A DNA stretch of 64,000 nucleotides from Pseudomonas sp. ANT_J12 (GCF_008370045.1 NZ_VOBN01000023.1:21102-85101), one strand, 5' to 3'. Shown: positions 32,993 through 42,267, numbered from the stretch's first letter. The notes: generated by a model not told the origin, from the letters alone. Numbers and translations are program-made.

Positions 32993-35500
32993 CTAAGGCT
33001 TCTTGCCCCCCAACTGCTTCCACATCTTCGCCGTAATCTTCTGCCGATTGGCATACCCTTCCCACGGATCACCTTTCAACCCTTCAAGCCGCTCCAGCAA
33101 ATTGGCCACGGTCCATTCCTGTGAGCCATGCAGCGCCGTCAACTCATCCCGTGCAATCGGCACCGACACCGGCAACCCCGGCCGCGCCCGCACCGAATAC
33201 GCCGCCACCGTACTGGCCCCACGGGTATTGCGCAGGTAATCGACGAAGATCTTGCCGACCCGGTTTTTCGGGCCCATGGTCGCGGTGATCCGTTCCGGCA
33301 ACTGCTGCGCCATGAACTGGGCGATGGCCTTGGCGAACCCCTTGACCGTGTCCCAATCATCCTTGCGCGCCAGCGGCACAATGATGTGCATGCCTTTGCC
33401 GCCGCTGGTTTTCAGAAAGGCGTCGAGACCGATTTCATCAAGTACCGACAGGGTCAGTTGCGTCGCCTCGACCATGCTTTTCCACGGCAACGCCGGGTCG
33501 GGGTCGAGGTCGAGCACAAACAGGTCGGGCGTTTCGATCTTGTCGTGGGTCGCGCCCCAGGTATGCAACTCGATCGCGCCCATTTGCGCCGCCCCGATCA
33601 GCGCCTGGACGCTGTCGATTTCCATCAGGCGTGCATGCCCCAGGTCGATGTTCGGGTCCAGGTGCTTGATATTGGGGATCGCCAGGCGCTCGGCGTGTTT
33701 CTGGAAAAACTGCTCGCCGTCCACGCCTTCGGGGGCCCTTAACAGCGACACCGGTCGGTTGCGCAGGAACGGCAGAATCCACTCGCTGATGCTTTCGTAG
33801 AACTGCACCAGTTGCAGTTTCTGCGTGCCGCTGTCCTTGTCGATGACGCGATCGGGGTGGGTGATCTTGACCCCGGCGACGGTGCTGTCCTTGCTGCTGG
33901 TTTTCTTTTCGCTCACGGGTTTGCTCGCCTTGGGGGATTGGGGCTGTTCACGCACGATTTCGGTCGCCGGTTTGTCGGTGCGCATGGCGATGAACGCGGC
34001 TTGGCGCACCACGGCTTCGCGAGTCCATTCGGCAAATTCGGCTTCGCACACCAGTTTCGGCTCGACCCAATGCACGCCTCGGGCCTGGGCGGAGGTCAGT
34101 GGCTTGTTCAGCGGCGAGGTTTTGCGTTCGAGCTTCTGCAATTGCCCATGAAACAACTTGAGATTGGCCTGGTTGAACCCGGTGCCGACCCGCCCGGCAT
34201 ACACCAACGCCTGATCGTCATAGACGCCCAGCAGCAGGGCGCCGAAACCGCTGCGCGAACCTTGCGGCGCGGTGTAACCAATGATCACGAATTCCTGGCG
34301 CAAGCGGCATTTGAGCTTGATCCAGTCCGGGCTGCGGCGTGACACATAAGGGCTGCCGGCGCGCTTGCCGATCACGCCTTCCAGGGACAGCGCACAGGCG
34401 CTTTCGACGATGTCCTGATGGTTCGCGGTGAAGGCTTCCGAAAAGCGCAGCACTTGCCGCGACTTCCGTCCCAAGGCTTTTTTCAACGCCGCACGGCGGT
34501 CTTCCACTGGCATCGCACGCTGATCGACGCCGTGCAGGAACGGCGCGTCAAACACGAAATAAACGATGTCCACCGAGCGCCCAATTTCGAAGGCGTTTTG
34601 CAGCGCCTGAAAATCCGGGAAACCCTTGTCGTTCAGCACCACCGCTTCGCCATCGAGCCAACTGCCGTCGAGCTTCATCTCGGCCAGGGCCTTGGCCTGC
34701 AACGGCAGTTTGGCGGTCCAGTCGTGGCCGTTGCGGGTCAACAGCTTCACCTCGCCGTCGTCGATGCGGGCGAGGATGCGGTAGCCGTCGAACTTGATTT
34801 CGTAGCGCCAATCATCGGCCGGGGCCTTTTCCATCAGCGTGGCCAGTTGCGGGCTGAACGTTTCGGGCAGGGTGGTCGGTTTGGGCTTTTTAACGATTTT
34901 TTTGACGGCTTTTTTGATGGTCTTATCGCCCACCGTGGTATCACTCAACACGCTTTTGGGCAGCTCGGCGACCACGTCAAACTCGCTGATCGGCCGTGCC
35001 TGTTGATCCTTCTCCTTGATCAGCAACCATTGTTCCTTGTCGCCACTGCCGCGCAGGTGCGTGCGCACCAAGGCCCAGTCACCGGAAAGCTTTTCGCCGA
35101 TCAGGGTGAATTTCAGTTTGCCGGCCTTGTAGGTTTGCTGCGGATCACCAATCGGTTGCCAGACGCCGTGGTCCCAGACAATCACATCCCCGGCGCCGTA
35201 CTGGCCCTCGGGGATGCTGCCTTCAAAGGTGCCGTAACTGATCGGGTGGTCTTCGACATGCACCGCCAGGCGCTTTTGCGCTGGATCGAGGCTCGGGCCC
35301 TTCGGCACCGCCCAGCTTTTCAGGGTGCCGTCGAGTTCCAGGCGAAAGTCGTAATGCAGGTTGCGCGCATCGTGCTTCTGGATCACGAAACGCAGGGCCG
35401 AGGCAGTTTTCTTTCCGCGTTTGGCCGGCGCCGATTCGGGCGGCTCCGACGTGATCTCGAAGTTGCGTTTGCGCGTGTATTCACTCACCGGTTTAGCCAT
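32993..35500 (-). CDS. ligD: Multifunctional NHEJ DNA ligase LigD
   Basis: An 835-residue protein with domains in the Pseudomonas order. 3'-phosphoesterase (about 35-160, with HDARNLHYDFRLE and HVEDHPISYGTFEG); ATP-dependent ligase (about 215-520; adenylation Lys236 in YEIKFDGYR, further motifs DGEAVVLN and LEGVIGKRAGSPY, OB fold after); and the primase/polymerase domain (about 545-830; ITHPDRVIDKDSG, the metal-binding LDLDPDP, DYLRNTRGASTVAAYSVRARPG). Linkers are Lys-rich. It repairs double-strand breaks together with Ku, encoded 33 bp upstream in the same direction. The full length indicates an intact enzyme. Confidence 0.95.
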   Translation of the reverse strand: MAKPVSEYTRKRNFEITSEPPESAPAKRGKKTASALRFVIQKHDARNLHYDFRLELDGTLKSWAVPKGPSLDPAQKRLAVHVEDHPISYGTFEGSIPEGQYGAGDVIVWDHGVWQPIGDPQQTYKAGKLKFTLIGEKLSGDWALVRTHLRGSGDKEQWLLIKEKDQQARPISEFDVVAELPKSVLSDTTVGDKTIKKAVKKIVKKPKPTTLPETFSPQLATLMEKAPADDWRYEIKFDGYRILARIDDGEVKLLTRNGHDWTAKLPLQAKALAEMKLDGSWLDGEAVVLNDKGFPDFQALQNAFEIGRSVDIVYFVFDAPFLHGVDQRAMPVEDRRAALKKALGRKSRQVLRFSEAFTANHQDIVESACALSLEGVIGKRAGSPYVSRRSPDWIKLKCRLRQEFVIIGYTAPQGSRSGFGALLLGVYDDQALVYAGRVGTGFNQANLKLFHGQLQKLERKTSPLNKPLTSAQARGVHWVEPKLVCEAEFAEWTREAVVRQAAFIAMRTDKPATEIVREQPQSPKASKPVSEKKTSSKDSTVAGVKITHPDRVIDKDSGTQKLQLVQFYESISEWILPFLRNRPVSLLRAPEGVDGEQFFQKHAERLAIPNIKHLDPNIDLGHARLMEIDSVQALIGAAQMGAIELHTWGATHDKIETPDLFVLDLDPDPALPWKSMVEATQLTLSVLDEIGLDAFLKTSGGKGMHIIVPLARKDDWDTVKGFAKAIAQFMAQQLPERITATMGPKNRVGKIFVDYLRNTRGASTVAAYSVRARPGLPVSVPIARDELTALHGSQEWTVANLLERLEGLKGDPWEGYANRQKITAKMWKQLGGKKP

Positions 35501-35533
35501 GGCGGACTACCCTGTGCTGCGAGTCCCGGGCCG

Positions 35534-36409
35534 TCAGCCGCGAGAGCTCTCCGTGGCTTTTTTCGCTGGGGCCGGTTTGGCGGCGGCTTTGCGCGGTTTG
35601 GCCGCTGGTTTGGCGGCGGCCTTGCCGCCGAGGCTGCGTTTGAGCAGTTCGGTCAAATCGATAACATCGGCGGTTTTGCGTTCCTCTTCGCCGCTGGTGC
35701 TTTCGACGTCTTCGATCTTGCCTTCATGGGCCTTTTTCTCGACCAGGGCCATGATCTTGTCTTCAAAGCTGTCGCGGTAATCCTCGGGTTTCCAGTCGGC
35801 GCTCATGTCTTCCACCAGGCGCTTGGCCATCTCCAGCTCTCCTTTTGCCAGTTCCGGTTTGGTCACTTCACTGCCCAACGCCAATTCATCCAGGCTGCGC
35901 ACTTCCGCCGGCCAGCGCAGCATCACCAGCACCATGGCCGATTCCAGTGGCATCAGCGCCGCCAAATGCTGGCGGGTGTGCAGCACGACATGGGCGAGGG
36001 CGACCTTGTTGGTTTTGCTCAAGGTTTCACGCAAAAGTGCGTAGACCTTGCCGCCACGTTTGTCCGGTGCCAAGTAATAAGGTGTGTCGATGTTTTGCAG
36101 CGGAATCTGCTCACTGTCGACAAAGGCGAAGATGTCGATGGTCTGGGTCGACAACGGGTGCGCCGAGCGGATTTCCTCTTCGCTGAGCACCACGTAACGG
36201 CCCTTTTCGTAGGCCACGCCTTTGACGATGTGTTCTTTGGTGACTTCCTTGCCGGTGACCTTGTTGACGCGCTTGTAGCCCACCGGGTCCATGCTGCGGC
36301 TGTCGAGCCAGTCGAAATCCACCCCTTGGGATGAAGTGGCCGACACCAGTGCCACAGGGATGTGCACCAAGCCGAAACTGATTGCGCCTTTCCAGATTGC
36401 CCGGGCCAT
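35534..36409 (-). CDS. ku: Ku homodimer protein for non-homologous end joining
   Basis: A 291-residue bacterial Ku. The N-terminal MARAIWKGAISFGLVHIPVAL opening is diagnostic; the core ring domain follows (VDFDWLDSRSMDPVGYKRVNK, LLRETLSKTNKVALAHVVLHTRQHLAAL); and the C-terminal tail is Lys/Ala/Pro-rich (AAKPAAKPRKAAAKPAPAKK), the extended basic tail that helps threading along DNA. It binds broken ends and recruits LigD. The start at 36409 is set by the conserved N-terminus; the frame runs further upstream but without similarity. It forms an operon with ligD. Confidence 0.95.
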   Translation of the reverse strand: MARAIWKGAISFGLVHIPVALVSATSSQGVDFDWLDSRSMDPVGYKRVNKVTGKEVTKEHIVKGVAYEKGRYVVLSEEEIRSAHPLSTQTIDIFAFVDSEQIPLQNIDTPYYLAPDKRGGKVYALLRETLSKTNKVALAHVVLHTRQHLAALMPLESAMVLVMLRWPAEVRSLDELALGSEVTKPELAKGELEMAKRLVEDMSADWKPEDYRDSFEDKIMALVEKKAHEGKIEDVESTSGEEERKTADVIDLTELLKRSLGGKAAAKPAAKPRKAAAKPAPAKKATESSRG

Positions 36410-36611
36410 CGTCGTGTACTCGCAAGTGATGATCAGGTGACCTGCGGCCCCGCGCAAAAGTTTCAGCGGCTTGCGCCCAAGCCCTGCGGGGGGATCAGCG
36501 GTGCGGCAAACGGGTGTTACATCTGTGAAGGAGGTTTCAGTTAACAAATGCGAACCTCGGGCGTAGCGTGGCATCGAAGACTCTATTCCCGTGTCCGCAG
36601 TGAGGCTCCCC

Positions 36612-36926
36612 ATGAACAGATTTGTGCTCGGTTGCACCGTGTTGGCCTTGAGCGCTTTGCTCGGCCAGGCGGCCCAGGCCCAGAGCCCGACGGGCAGCAG
36701 CAACAACAATCCCTACAACAGCCCGATTCACCGGGCCAATCCCAACAGCATGCAGGGCACGCAGCCCGCCACCCGGCAGCCAACGTTCGCGCCGACGCCG
36801 CGTCCGCCCACCCTGGACAACGGCGGCATCGGCAACCGATATCCCCAGAACAAATCGGCGCCCAGCGCGCCACCGAAATTCATTCCCAACCCACCTCCAA
36901 GGGACTCGGACAGCAGCAACCGTTGA
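36612..36926 (+). CDS. Small proline-rich exported protein
   Basis: A 104-residue protein with signal peptide MNRFVLGCTVLALSALLGQAAQA. The mature part of about 80 residues is Pro/Asn/Ser/Gln-rich (PTGSSNNNPYNSPIHRANPNS, FAPTPRPPTL, FIPNPPPRDS) and probably unstructured, with no cysteines. Start at 36612 with GAGG 6 bases upstream. It is divergent from ku and 51 bp upstream of the aldose dehydrogenase gene in the same direction, so possibly co-transcribed. No known family recognised. Confidence 0.6.
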   Translation: MNRFVLGCTVLALSALLGQAAQAQSPTGSSNNNPYNSPIHRANPNSMQGTQPATRQPTFAPTPRPPTLDNGGIGNRYPQNKSAPSAPPKFIPNPPPRDSDSSNR

Positions 36927-36977
36927 ACGGCGGGACTGAGGTTCTGTCAGCCATTCGAACAGCAAAAGGAAGCGTGC

Positions 36978-38129
36978 ATGTTGCGTAAAACCCTCCTGGC
37001 CACCTTCTGCGCCAGCGTACTGATCACCGCCACGGCGCCTGTTTTCGCCGCGCCCACCCAGGAACTCAAAAGCGAACAAGGCACCCTTGAGGTCACGCCG
37101 ATCACCAAAGGCCTGGAACACCCGTGGGCCCTGGCGTTTCTCCCGGACCGCAAAGGCATGCTGGTGACCGAACGGCCCGGCAACTTGCGGGTGGTCACGG
37201 TCGACGGCAAACGTTCGGCGCCCATCAGCGGGGTACCCAAGGTCTGGGCCAAGGGGCAGGGCGGTTTGCTCGATGTGGCGCTGTCACCTGACTTCAAGCA
37301 GGACCGCATGGTCTATCTGTCCTACGCCGAAGGTGGCGGTGAGGGTGACAAGGCCGGGACCGCGGTCGGTCGCGGGCGTTTGTCCGAAGACCTGACCACC
37401 CTCAAGGATTTCAAGGTGATCTTCCGTCAGGAGCCGAAGCTTTCGGTCGGCAATCATTTCGGCTCACGGCTGGTATTTGATCGTGACGGCTACCTGTTCA
37501 TCACCCTGGGCGAAAACAACGACCGCATGACCGCCCAGGATCTCGACAAGTTGCAGGGCAAAGTGGTGCGGATCTACCCGGACGGCAAGGTGCCGGATGA
37601 CAACCCTTTTGTCGGTCAGGCCGGCGTGCGACCGGAGATCTGGTCCTACGGCCAGCGTAACCCCCAGGGCGCGGCGCTCAATCCGTGGAACGGTACGCTG
37701 TGGGAAAACGAGCATGGGCCCAAGGGTGGCGACGAAATCAACGTCATCGAGCGCGGCAAGAACTACGGTTGGCCGCTGGCAACCAACGGCATCAACTATT
37801 CCGGCCAGCCGATCCCGGAATCCAAGGGCAAGACCGCCGAAGGCACCGTGCCACCGCACCATGTCTGGGAAGTTTCTCCTGGCATCAGCGGCATGGCGTT
37901 CTACGACGCCGATCGCTTCAAGCCTTGGCAACACAACGTGTTTATCGGCGCGCTGGTGAGCCAGGAACTGATTCGGTTGCAGTTCGATGGCGACAAAGTC
38001 GTGCATGAAGAGCGCTTGCTGGGCGAACTCAAGGAGCGGATCCGCGATGTGCGACAGGGGCCGGACGGGTATTTGTATGTGCTGACGGATGAGGAGGATG
38101 GGGCGCTGTACAAGGTTGGGTTGAAGTGA
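36978..38129 (+). CDS. PQQ-dependent aldose sugar dehydrogenase (YliI-like)
   Basis: A 383-residue periplasmic beta-propeller enzyme of the soluble glucose dehydrogenase (GSDH) family. Signal peptide MLRKTLLATFCASVLITATAPVFA. Characteristic motifs: LEHPWALAFLPDRKGMLVTERPGNLRVV (first blade), QGGLLDVALSPDF, NHFGSRLVFDRDGYLFITLGE (with the catalytic His region), SYGQRNPQGAALNPWNGTLWENEHGPKGGDEIN (the PQQ/Ca region) and GKNYGWPL. It oxidises aldoses to lactones with PQQ and passes electrons to the respiratory chain. AAGGAAG stands upstream of the ATG. No PQQ synthesis genes are nearby. Confidence 0.9.
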   Translation: MLRKTLLATFCASVLITATAPVFAAPTQELKSEQGTLEVTPITKGLEHPWALAFLPDRKGMLVTERPGNLRVVTVDGKRSAPISGVPKVWAKGQGGLLDVALSPDFKQDRMVYLSYAEGGGEGDKAGTAVGRGRLSEDLTTLKDFKVIFRQEPKLSVGNHFGSRLVFDRDGYLFITLGENNDRMTAQDLDKLQGKVVRIYPDGKVPDDNPFVGQAGVRPEIWSYGQRNPQGAALNPWNGTLWENEHGPKGGDEINVIERGKNYGWPLATNGINYSGQPIPESKGKTAEGTVPPHHVWEVSPGISGMAFYDADRFKPWQHNVFIGALVSQELIRLQFDGDKVVHEERLLGELKERIRDVRQGPDGYLYVLTDEEDGALYKVGLK

Positions 38130-38149
38130 AGTCTCTGCGCTGATCGTGC

Positions 38150-38259
38150 TGATCGTTCCCACGCTCCGCGTGGGAATGCAGCCAGGGACGCTCTGCGTCC
38201 CAAAGCGTGACGCGGAGCGTCACAAGAGGCATTCCCACCCGGTGCGTGGGAACGGTCAC
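38150..38259. repeat. Long palindromic repeat (TGATCGTTCCCACGC family)
   Basis: About 110 bp, with outer arms TGATCGTTCCCACGC and GCGTGGGAACGGTCA and an inner GACGCTCTGCG/CGCGGAGCGTC pair. Its right end supplies the TGA stop codon of the convergent minus-strand gene at 38256. Confidence 0.82.
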
Positions 38260-39356
38260 TGGTGGCGGGCATACAGGACAACCGCCGCCCGAAGCTTGCC
38301 CCGCCCAAAACTGCACATCTTCTCAAACTCCCCATGACTCACCGGCAGATGCTGGCAATCCATGGGTTGCCGATGCTGGCTGTGATCCACATCCGGGTCA
38401 TGCAGGTAGACAAACTCTTCGTCGCAATCGGTCACCATCACCCAATGCGGCGCCTTGGAGCGGGTCAGGCGGTAGCTGCTGATCAGCACCAATGGCTGTC
38501 CACCCGCGTCCAGCAACCGTGGCAAATCCAGCGTTCCGCCAATCACCCGCTCCACATCGGTGTTCTGCAACTGCGCGGTGAACTCTTCGTGCACCAAACG
38601 CATGACGTCTTTTTTATGTTCATCGCGCACCCCATCGAGAAACAACGGCCCGGCCATGCTCAGTTGCAGCTGCACACGAAACCCGCGCCGCCATGCCGCC
38701 AACGCCAAACCTTGCGGGCTGCAACCACCGTGGCCCGAGGTCATGAACACCGTGGTCGCCTCGCGCCAGATTTGTAGCTCTTCACGTCGCTCCAGCAATC
38801 GCCCCTGCTGCAGCGCCCCCATCGCCATCAGCAAGCACGCCGGGCCACAGGTGAAATCGGTGGTCTGCCGATACCAAGGCACCTGGATGTTGCGCGAATC
38901 ACGGTGCTGGAGGATGCGCTTCTCCAGACGCAGCGCGTCGGCATGGTCCTGGTAATAGTCATGAATCAGCGCAAACCGCCGGTAACCATTGCGCTCATAC
39001 AAGGCAATCGCTGCCGGGTTGTCGATGCGCACTTCCAGGCGCAAGTAGGCGCAATCATGCTCAAGCGCGCAGGCCTCGACCCGCTCCAGCAACTGTTTGC
39101 CCAAGCCGTTGCCTCGGGCCTCGGCCGCGATGGCAATGGAGTACAACCGCGCCAGGGACGTGCCACGGTGGAACAGCACCACCGCGTAGCCGAGCAGTGC
39201 GTCAGCGTGTTCCGCCACCAGCAACTGCCCGTGAGCCTTGGTGATCATCCACTGAAAACTGCGACTGTTGAGCCGGTCCGTGGTGAAGCATTGCTCTTCA
39301 AGTTTCAACAGTGCCGGTAAGTCTTCAACTACCGCCAAGCGAAAGACAGGATTCAT
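38256..39356 (-). CDS. GNAT acetyltransferase fused to a C39-like peptidase domain
   Basis: A 366-residue two-domain protein. Residues 1-150 form a GNAT acetyltransferase (LARLYSIAIAAEARGNGLGKQLL acetyl-CoA motif, IALYERNGYRR motif B) of the RimI type. Residues about 160-366 form a papain-like C39/DUF3335 domain with Cys170 (TTDFTCGPACLL), His304 (KAPHWVMVTD) and Asp320 (LHDPDVD). It is divergent from a RimK-like ATP-grasp gene, an arrangement known to be conserved and thought to make or trim a modified peptide or amide-linked metabolite. Start at 39356. The stop codon lies in the flanking repeat. Confidence 0.85.
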   Translation of the reverse strand: MNPVFRLAVVEDLPALLKLEEQCFTTDRLNSRSFQWMITKAHGQLLVAEHADALLGYAVVLFHRGTSLARLYSIAIAAEARGNGLGKQLLERVEACALEHDCAYLRLEVRIDNPAAIALYERNGYRRFALIHDYYQDHADALRLEKRILQHRDSRNIQVPWYRQTTDFTCGPACLLMAMGALQQGRLLERREELQIWREATTVFMTSGHGGCSPQGLALAAWRRGFRVQLQLSMAGPLFLDGVRDEHKKDVMRLVHEEFTAQLQNTDVERVIGGTLDLPRLLDAGGQPLVLISSYRLTRSKAPHWVMVTDCDEEFVYLHDPDVDHSQHRQPMDCQHLPVSHGEFEKMCSFGRGKLRAAVVLYARHQ

Positions 39357-39448
39357 ATGACCGCCGTAAAAGTTGCGTAACGAAACGGGACTTTCGAAAA
39401 AGTTCGTGCTTAATAGGAAAGGTCTTGTTCTCCAACGGATCAATCACT

Positions 39449-41023
39449 ATGTCAGCGGTACAAGGTCATTGGCGCGAAGTATCCGAGCAAAGTTTGCCGG
39501 CGGCAACTTATTTAAATGACGCGGTCAGCACTTCAAGTCAGTTGATTATCATCGTCGAACGCAAGGAAGACTGGGCGTCATATTTTCCCAGTGAAGACAT
39601 CGTCACGGCCCAGGAATACCTGGAACAAACCCGCGACAACGAGCAGGGTAAACGGGTGCAGGTGATCAACCTGTGCCGCAGCTACAAGTACCTGGGGCAC
39701 GGTTACTACTGCTCGCTGCTGGCCGAAGCCCGGGGGCACAAGGTCATTCCATCGGTGCGGACCATCAGTGAACTGACGCGTAAATCGCTGTATGGGCTGT
39801 CCCTGGACGATCTGGATAAACCGCTGGAAAAAGCCCTCAGTAATCATCTTTACAGCGATACCGAAGGCTTTACGCTAACCCTTTATTTTGGCAAGACTAA
39901 TATCGAACCCTTGCAGGATCTGGCGCGGCAACTGTTTGAAGTGTTCCCATGTCCGATATTGCTAGTTGAGTTTAGAAGAACTAACGGCTGGCACATTGAA
40001 GGTGTAAAGTCCGGCGCCTTGCACAAGTTGCGTGAAGATCAGGAAGACCAATTTGCCAACTCCCTGGACAGTTTCAGTCGCAAGATCTGGCGTGTACCGC
40101 GCTCACGGCGCCTGGCGCGTTATGACCTGGCGATCCTGCATGATCCGCAAGAAGCGTTACCACCCTCCAACGCCAAGGCCCTCGATAACTTCGTGCGGGT
40201 CGGTAAGACCCTGGGCATCGACGTCGAGCTGATCGAGCGCAAGGACTACGCCCGCATCGCCGAATACGACGGCCTGCTGATCCGCGAGACGACAAGCGTC
40301 GACAACCATACCTACCGCTTCGCCAAGAAAGCCGAGAGCGAAGGGCTGGTGGTGATGGATGACCCGGCGTCGATCCTGCGCTGCACCAACAAGGTCTACC
40401 TGACCGACCTGCTGAAAAGCCACCAGTTGGGCATGCCCGCCACCGAAATTCTCTACAAGGAGCGACCGGAAGACTTCGAACGGGTCGGCGAGCGTCTGGG
40501 CTTTCCGCTGGTGTTGAAGATCCCCGACGGCTGCTTCTCCCGAGGCGTGATCAAGGTCGAAAGCCAGCAAGCCTTGCTCGAAGCCACCGCTGAATTGTTC
40601 GAACACTCGGTGTTGCTGCTGGCTCAGGAATTCTTCTACACCGAGTACGACTGGCGCATCGGTGTGCTCAACCGCAAGCCGATCTTTGCCTGCCAGTACT
40701 TCATGTCCAAGGGCCATTGGCAGATCTACAACCACAAAGCCAAGGGCCAGGACATCAACGGCGAATGTCGCACCCTGGCGGTCCACGAAGCGCCGCGCGC
40801 GGTGGTGGAGCTGGCGGTGAAGACTGCCAACCTGATCGGCGATGGCTTGTACGGCGTCGACCTCAAGCAGTCTGGCGACAAAGTGGTGGTCATCGAGGTC
40901 AACGATAATCCGAACATGGACGCTGGCATCGAAGACGCTTATTTGCAGGACGATTTGTACTCGCTGGTGCTGGAAGAGTTCGTCCGGCGCCTGGAGCTCA
41001 AGCGACGCGGCCAGGCCTGGTGA
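39449..41023 (+). CDS. RimK-like ATP-grasp ligase with RLAN N-terminal domain
   Basis: A 524-residue cytoplasmic amide or peptide ligase. The N-terminal about 200 residues are the RLAN-type domain (LIIIVERKEDWASYFPSEDI, INLCRSYKYLGHGYYCSLLAEARGHKVIPSV). The C-terminal half is an ATP-grasp fold: a preATP region DLAILHDP, FPLVLKIPDGCFSRGVIKV (ATP-binding Lys), LLAQEFFYTEYDWRIGVLN, and the Mg-binding GVDLKQ...VIEVNDNPNMDAG. It would ligate an amino acid or amine to a carboxyl group with ATP. The substrate is unknown. The start at 39449 has a weak ribosome-binding site. A CorA-like gene follows 7 bp downstream. Confidence 0.85.
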   Translation: MSAVQGHWREVSEQSLPAATYLNDAVSTSSQLIIIVERKEDWASYFPSEDIVTAQEYLEQTRDNEQGKRVQVINLCRSYKYLGHGYYCSLLAEARGHKVIPSVRTISELTRKSLYGLSLDDLDKPLEKALSNHLYSDTEGFTLTLYFGKTNIEPLQDLARQLFEVFPCPILLVEFRRTNGWHIEGVKSGALHKLREDQEDQFANSLDSFSRKIWRVPRSRRLARYDLAILHDPQEALPPSNAKALDNFVRVGKTLGIDVELIERKDYARIAEYDGLLIRETTSVDNHTYRFAKKAESEGLVVMDDPASILRCTNKVYLTDLLKSHQLGMPATEILYKERPEDFERVGERLGFPLVLKIPDGCFSRGVIKVESQQALLEATAELFEHSVLLLAQEFFYTEYDWRIGVLNRKPIFACQYFMSKGHWQIYNHKAKGQDINGECRTLAVHEAPRAVVELAVKTANLIGDGLYGVDLKQSGDKVVVIEVNDNPNMDAGIEDAYLQDDLYSLVLEEFVRRLELKRRGQAW

Positions 41024-41030
41024 ACGGCCG

Positions 41031-41954
41031 ATGATCAAGAGTTTTCAACTGACCCAAGGCGCCCTGCACAAGGTTGAACGGCTGGACGCCGAAGTGATGC
41101 TGTTCAGCAACCCCGATGCCGCCGAGCGGGACTTGCTGCACAGCCATTTCAAACTCGATGAACATGCCCTGGCTTCGGCCCTGGACCCCGACGAGGTGTC
41201 GCGCATCGAGTTTCACCCCGACAACCTGTTCCTGATCTGGAAACGCCCGGAAAACTATTCCGGTGCCGGCAGCCTGGCCTTCGAGGTGTCGTCCTGCGGC
41301 TTGCTGTTCTCGCCGGGCCGCTTGCTGGTGATCGCCACCGACGACTCGCCGCTGCACGGGCTCGGCACCCGCCAGCGGCTCAACACGCCGCTGGATGTGT
41401 TGCTGGATTTGCTGTTCAACAACATCCATCACTACCTGGGCCACCTCAAGGTGATCAAACTGGTTGCCCGGGAGTTGCAGCAAAAATTCAACGCCTCGAT
41501 GGAAAACCAGCACCTGATCCAAATGTTCAACCTCAGCGAAAGCCTGATCTATTACATCAACGCCATCCACAGCAACGGCGCCGTGCTGACCCGGCTGCGC
41601 AACCACGCGGAAAAGGAACACTTCAGCGCCGAGGCCATTGGCCTGATCGACGACCTGATCATCGAAAACAACCAGTGCTACAAACAGGCGGAAATCTACT
41701 CCACGGTGTTCTCCGGACTGATCGACGCCCGGGGCAACCTGATGAACAACAGCATGAACAACCTGTTGCGCAAACTGACGCTGATCAACGTGGTGTTTCT
41801 GCCGTTGAATTTGATTGCGAGCATTGGCGGCATGTCCGAGTTCAGCATGATGACGGCCGGGACGCCGTGGTGGGTGTCCTATCCGTTGTTCTTGACGGCG
41901 ATGATGCTCGGGGCCGGTGTAATGGTGCTGGGGCTCAGGCGGCTGGCGAAGTGA
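41031..41954 (+). CDS. CorA-family magnesium/divalent cation transporter
   Basis: A 307-residue protein of the CorA superfamily. A large N-terminal cytoplasmic domain (LDPDEVSRIEFHPDNLFLIWKRP, HYLGHLKVIKLVARELQQKF), a long helix with LIDDLIIENNQCYKQAEIYSTVFSGLIDARGN, then two C-terminal membrane helices. The pore signature, normally GMN, reads GGMSEF here, a Ser for Asn change seen in some distant CorA-like proteins. Directly downstream of the ATP-grasp gene (7 bp), so probably co-transcribed; a link to the Mg-ATP ligase is only speculation. Confidence 0.82.
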   Translation: MIKSFQLTQGALHKVERLDAEVMLFSNPDAAERDLLHSHFKLDEHALASALDPDEVSRIEFHPDNLFLIWKRPENYSGAGSLAFEVSSCGLLFSPGRLLVIATDDSPLHGLGTRQRLNTPLDVLLDLLFNNIHHYLGHLKVIKLVARELQQKFNASMENQHLIQMFNLSESLIYYINAIHSNGAVLTRLRNHAEKEHFSAEAIGLIDDLIIENNQCYKQAEIYSTVFSGLIDARGNLMNNSMNNLLRKLTLINVVFLPLNLIASIGGMSEFSMMTAGTPWWVSYPLFLTAMMLGAGVMVLGLRRLAK

Positions 41955-42267
41955 GTGCCTTGCGCCGATCCTGCAAGCCACGGACAACCAGGTATAGCAA
42001 CGGCCCGATCGACACGAAAATCGCGGTGAGCAACAGATAGGGAATCACGGACAGCGCCGATTGGCCGCGCTTGCGCGCATCGTGGTACATCCAGATGCCC
42101 GCCAGCGTCGCCAGCAGATAAAGATCAATCACCACCTGCGCCGTATCCGGACGCGACATCAAGCTGATGCCGAAATCGATCAACGACTGTTCGGCCTGCA
42201 GCATCACCGACACGGTGTAGCCAGCAAACGCGATCAAGGCAATCAGGGGCAGGGCGACAGACTTCAT
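41935..42267 (-). CDS. DUF2834-type small membrane protein
   Basis: A 110-residue inner-membrane protein with three hydrophobic segments (SVALPLIALIAFAGYTVSVML, TAQVVIDLYLLATLAGIWMY, VIPYLLLTAIFVSIGPLLYLVV). The DLYLLATLAGIWMYHDARKRG and SIGPLLYLVVRG motifs fit DUF2834. GGATGG lies 6 bases before the ATG at 42267. Its 3' end overlaps the convergent CorA-like gene by 20 bp. Function unknown. Confidence 0.72.
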   Translation of the reverse strand: MKSVALPLIALIAFAGYTVSVMLQAEQSLIDFGISLMSRPDTAQVVIDLYLLATLAGIWMYHDARKRGQSALSVIPYLLLTAIFVSIGPLLYLVVRGLQDRRKALTSPAA

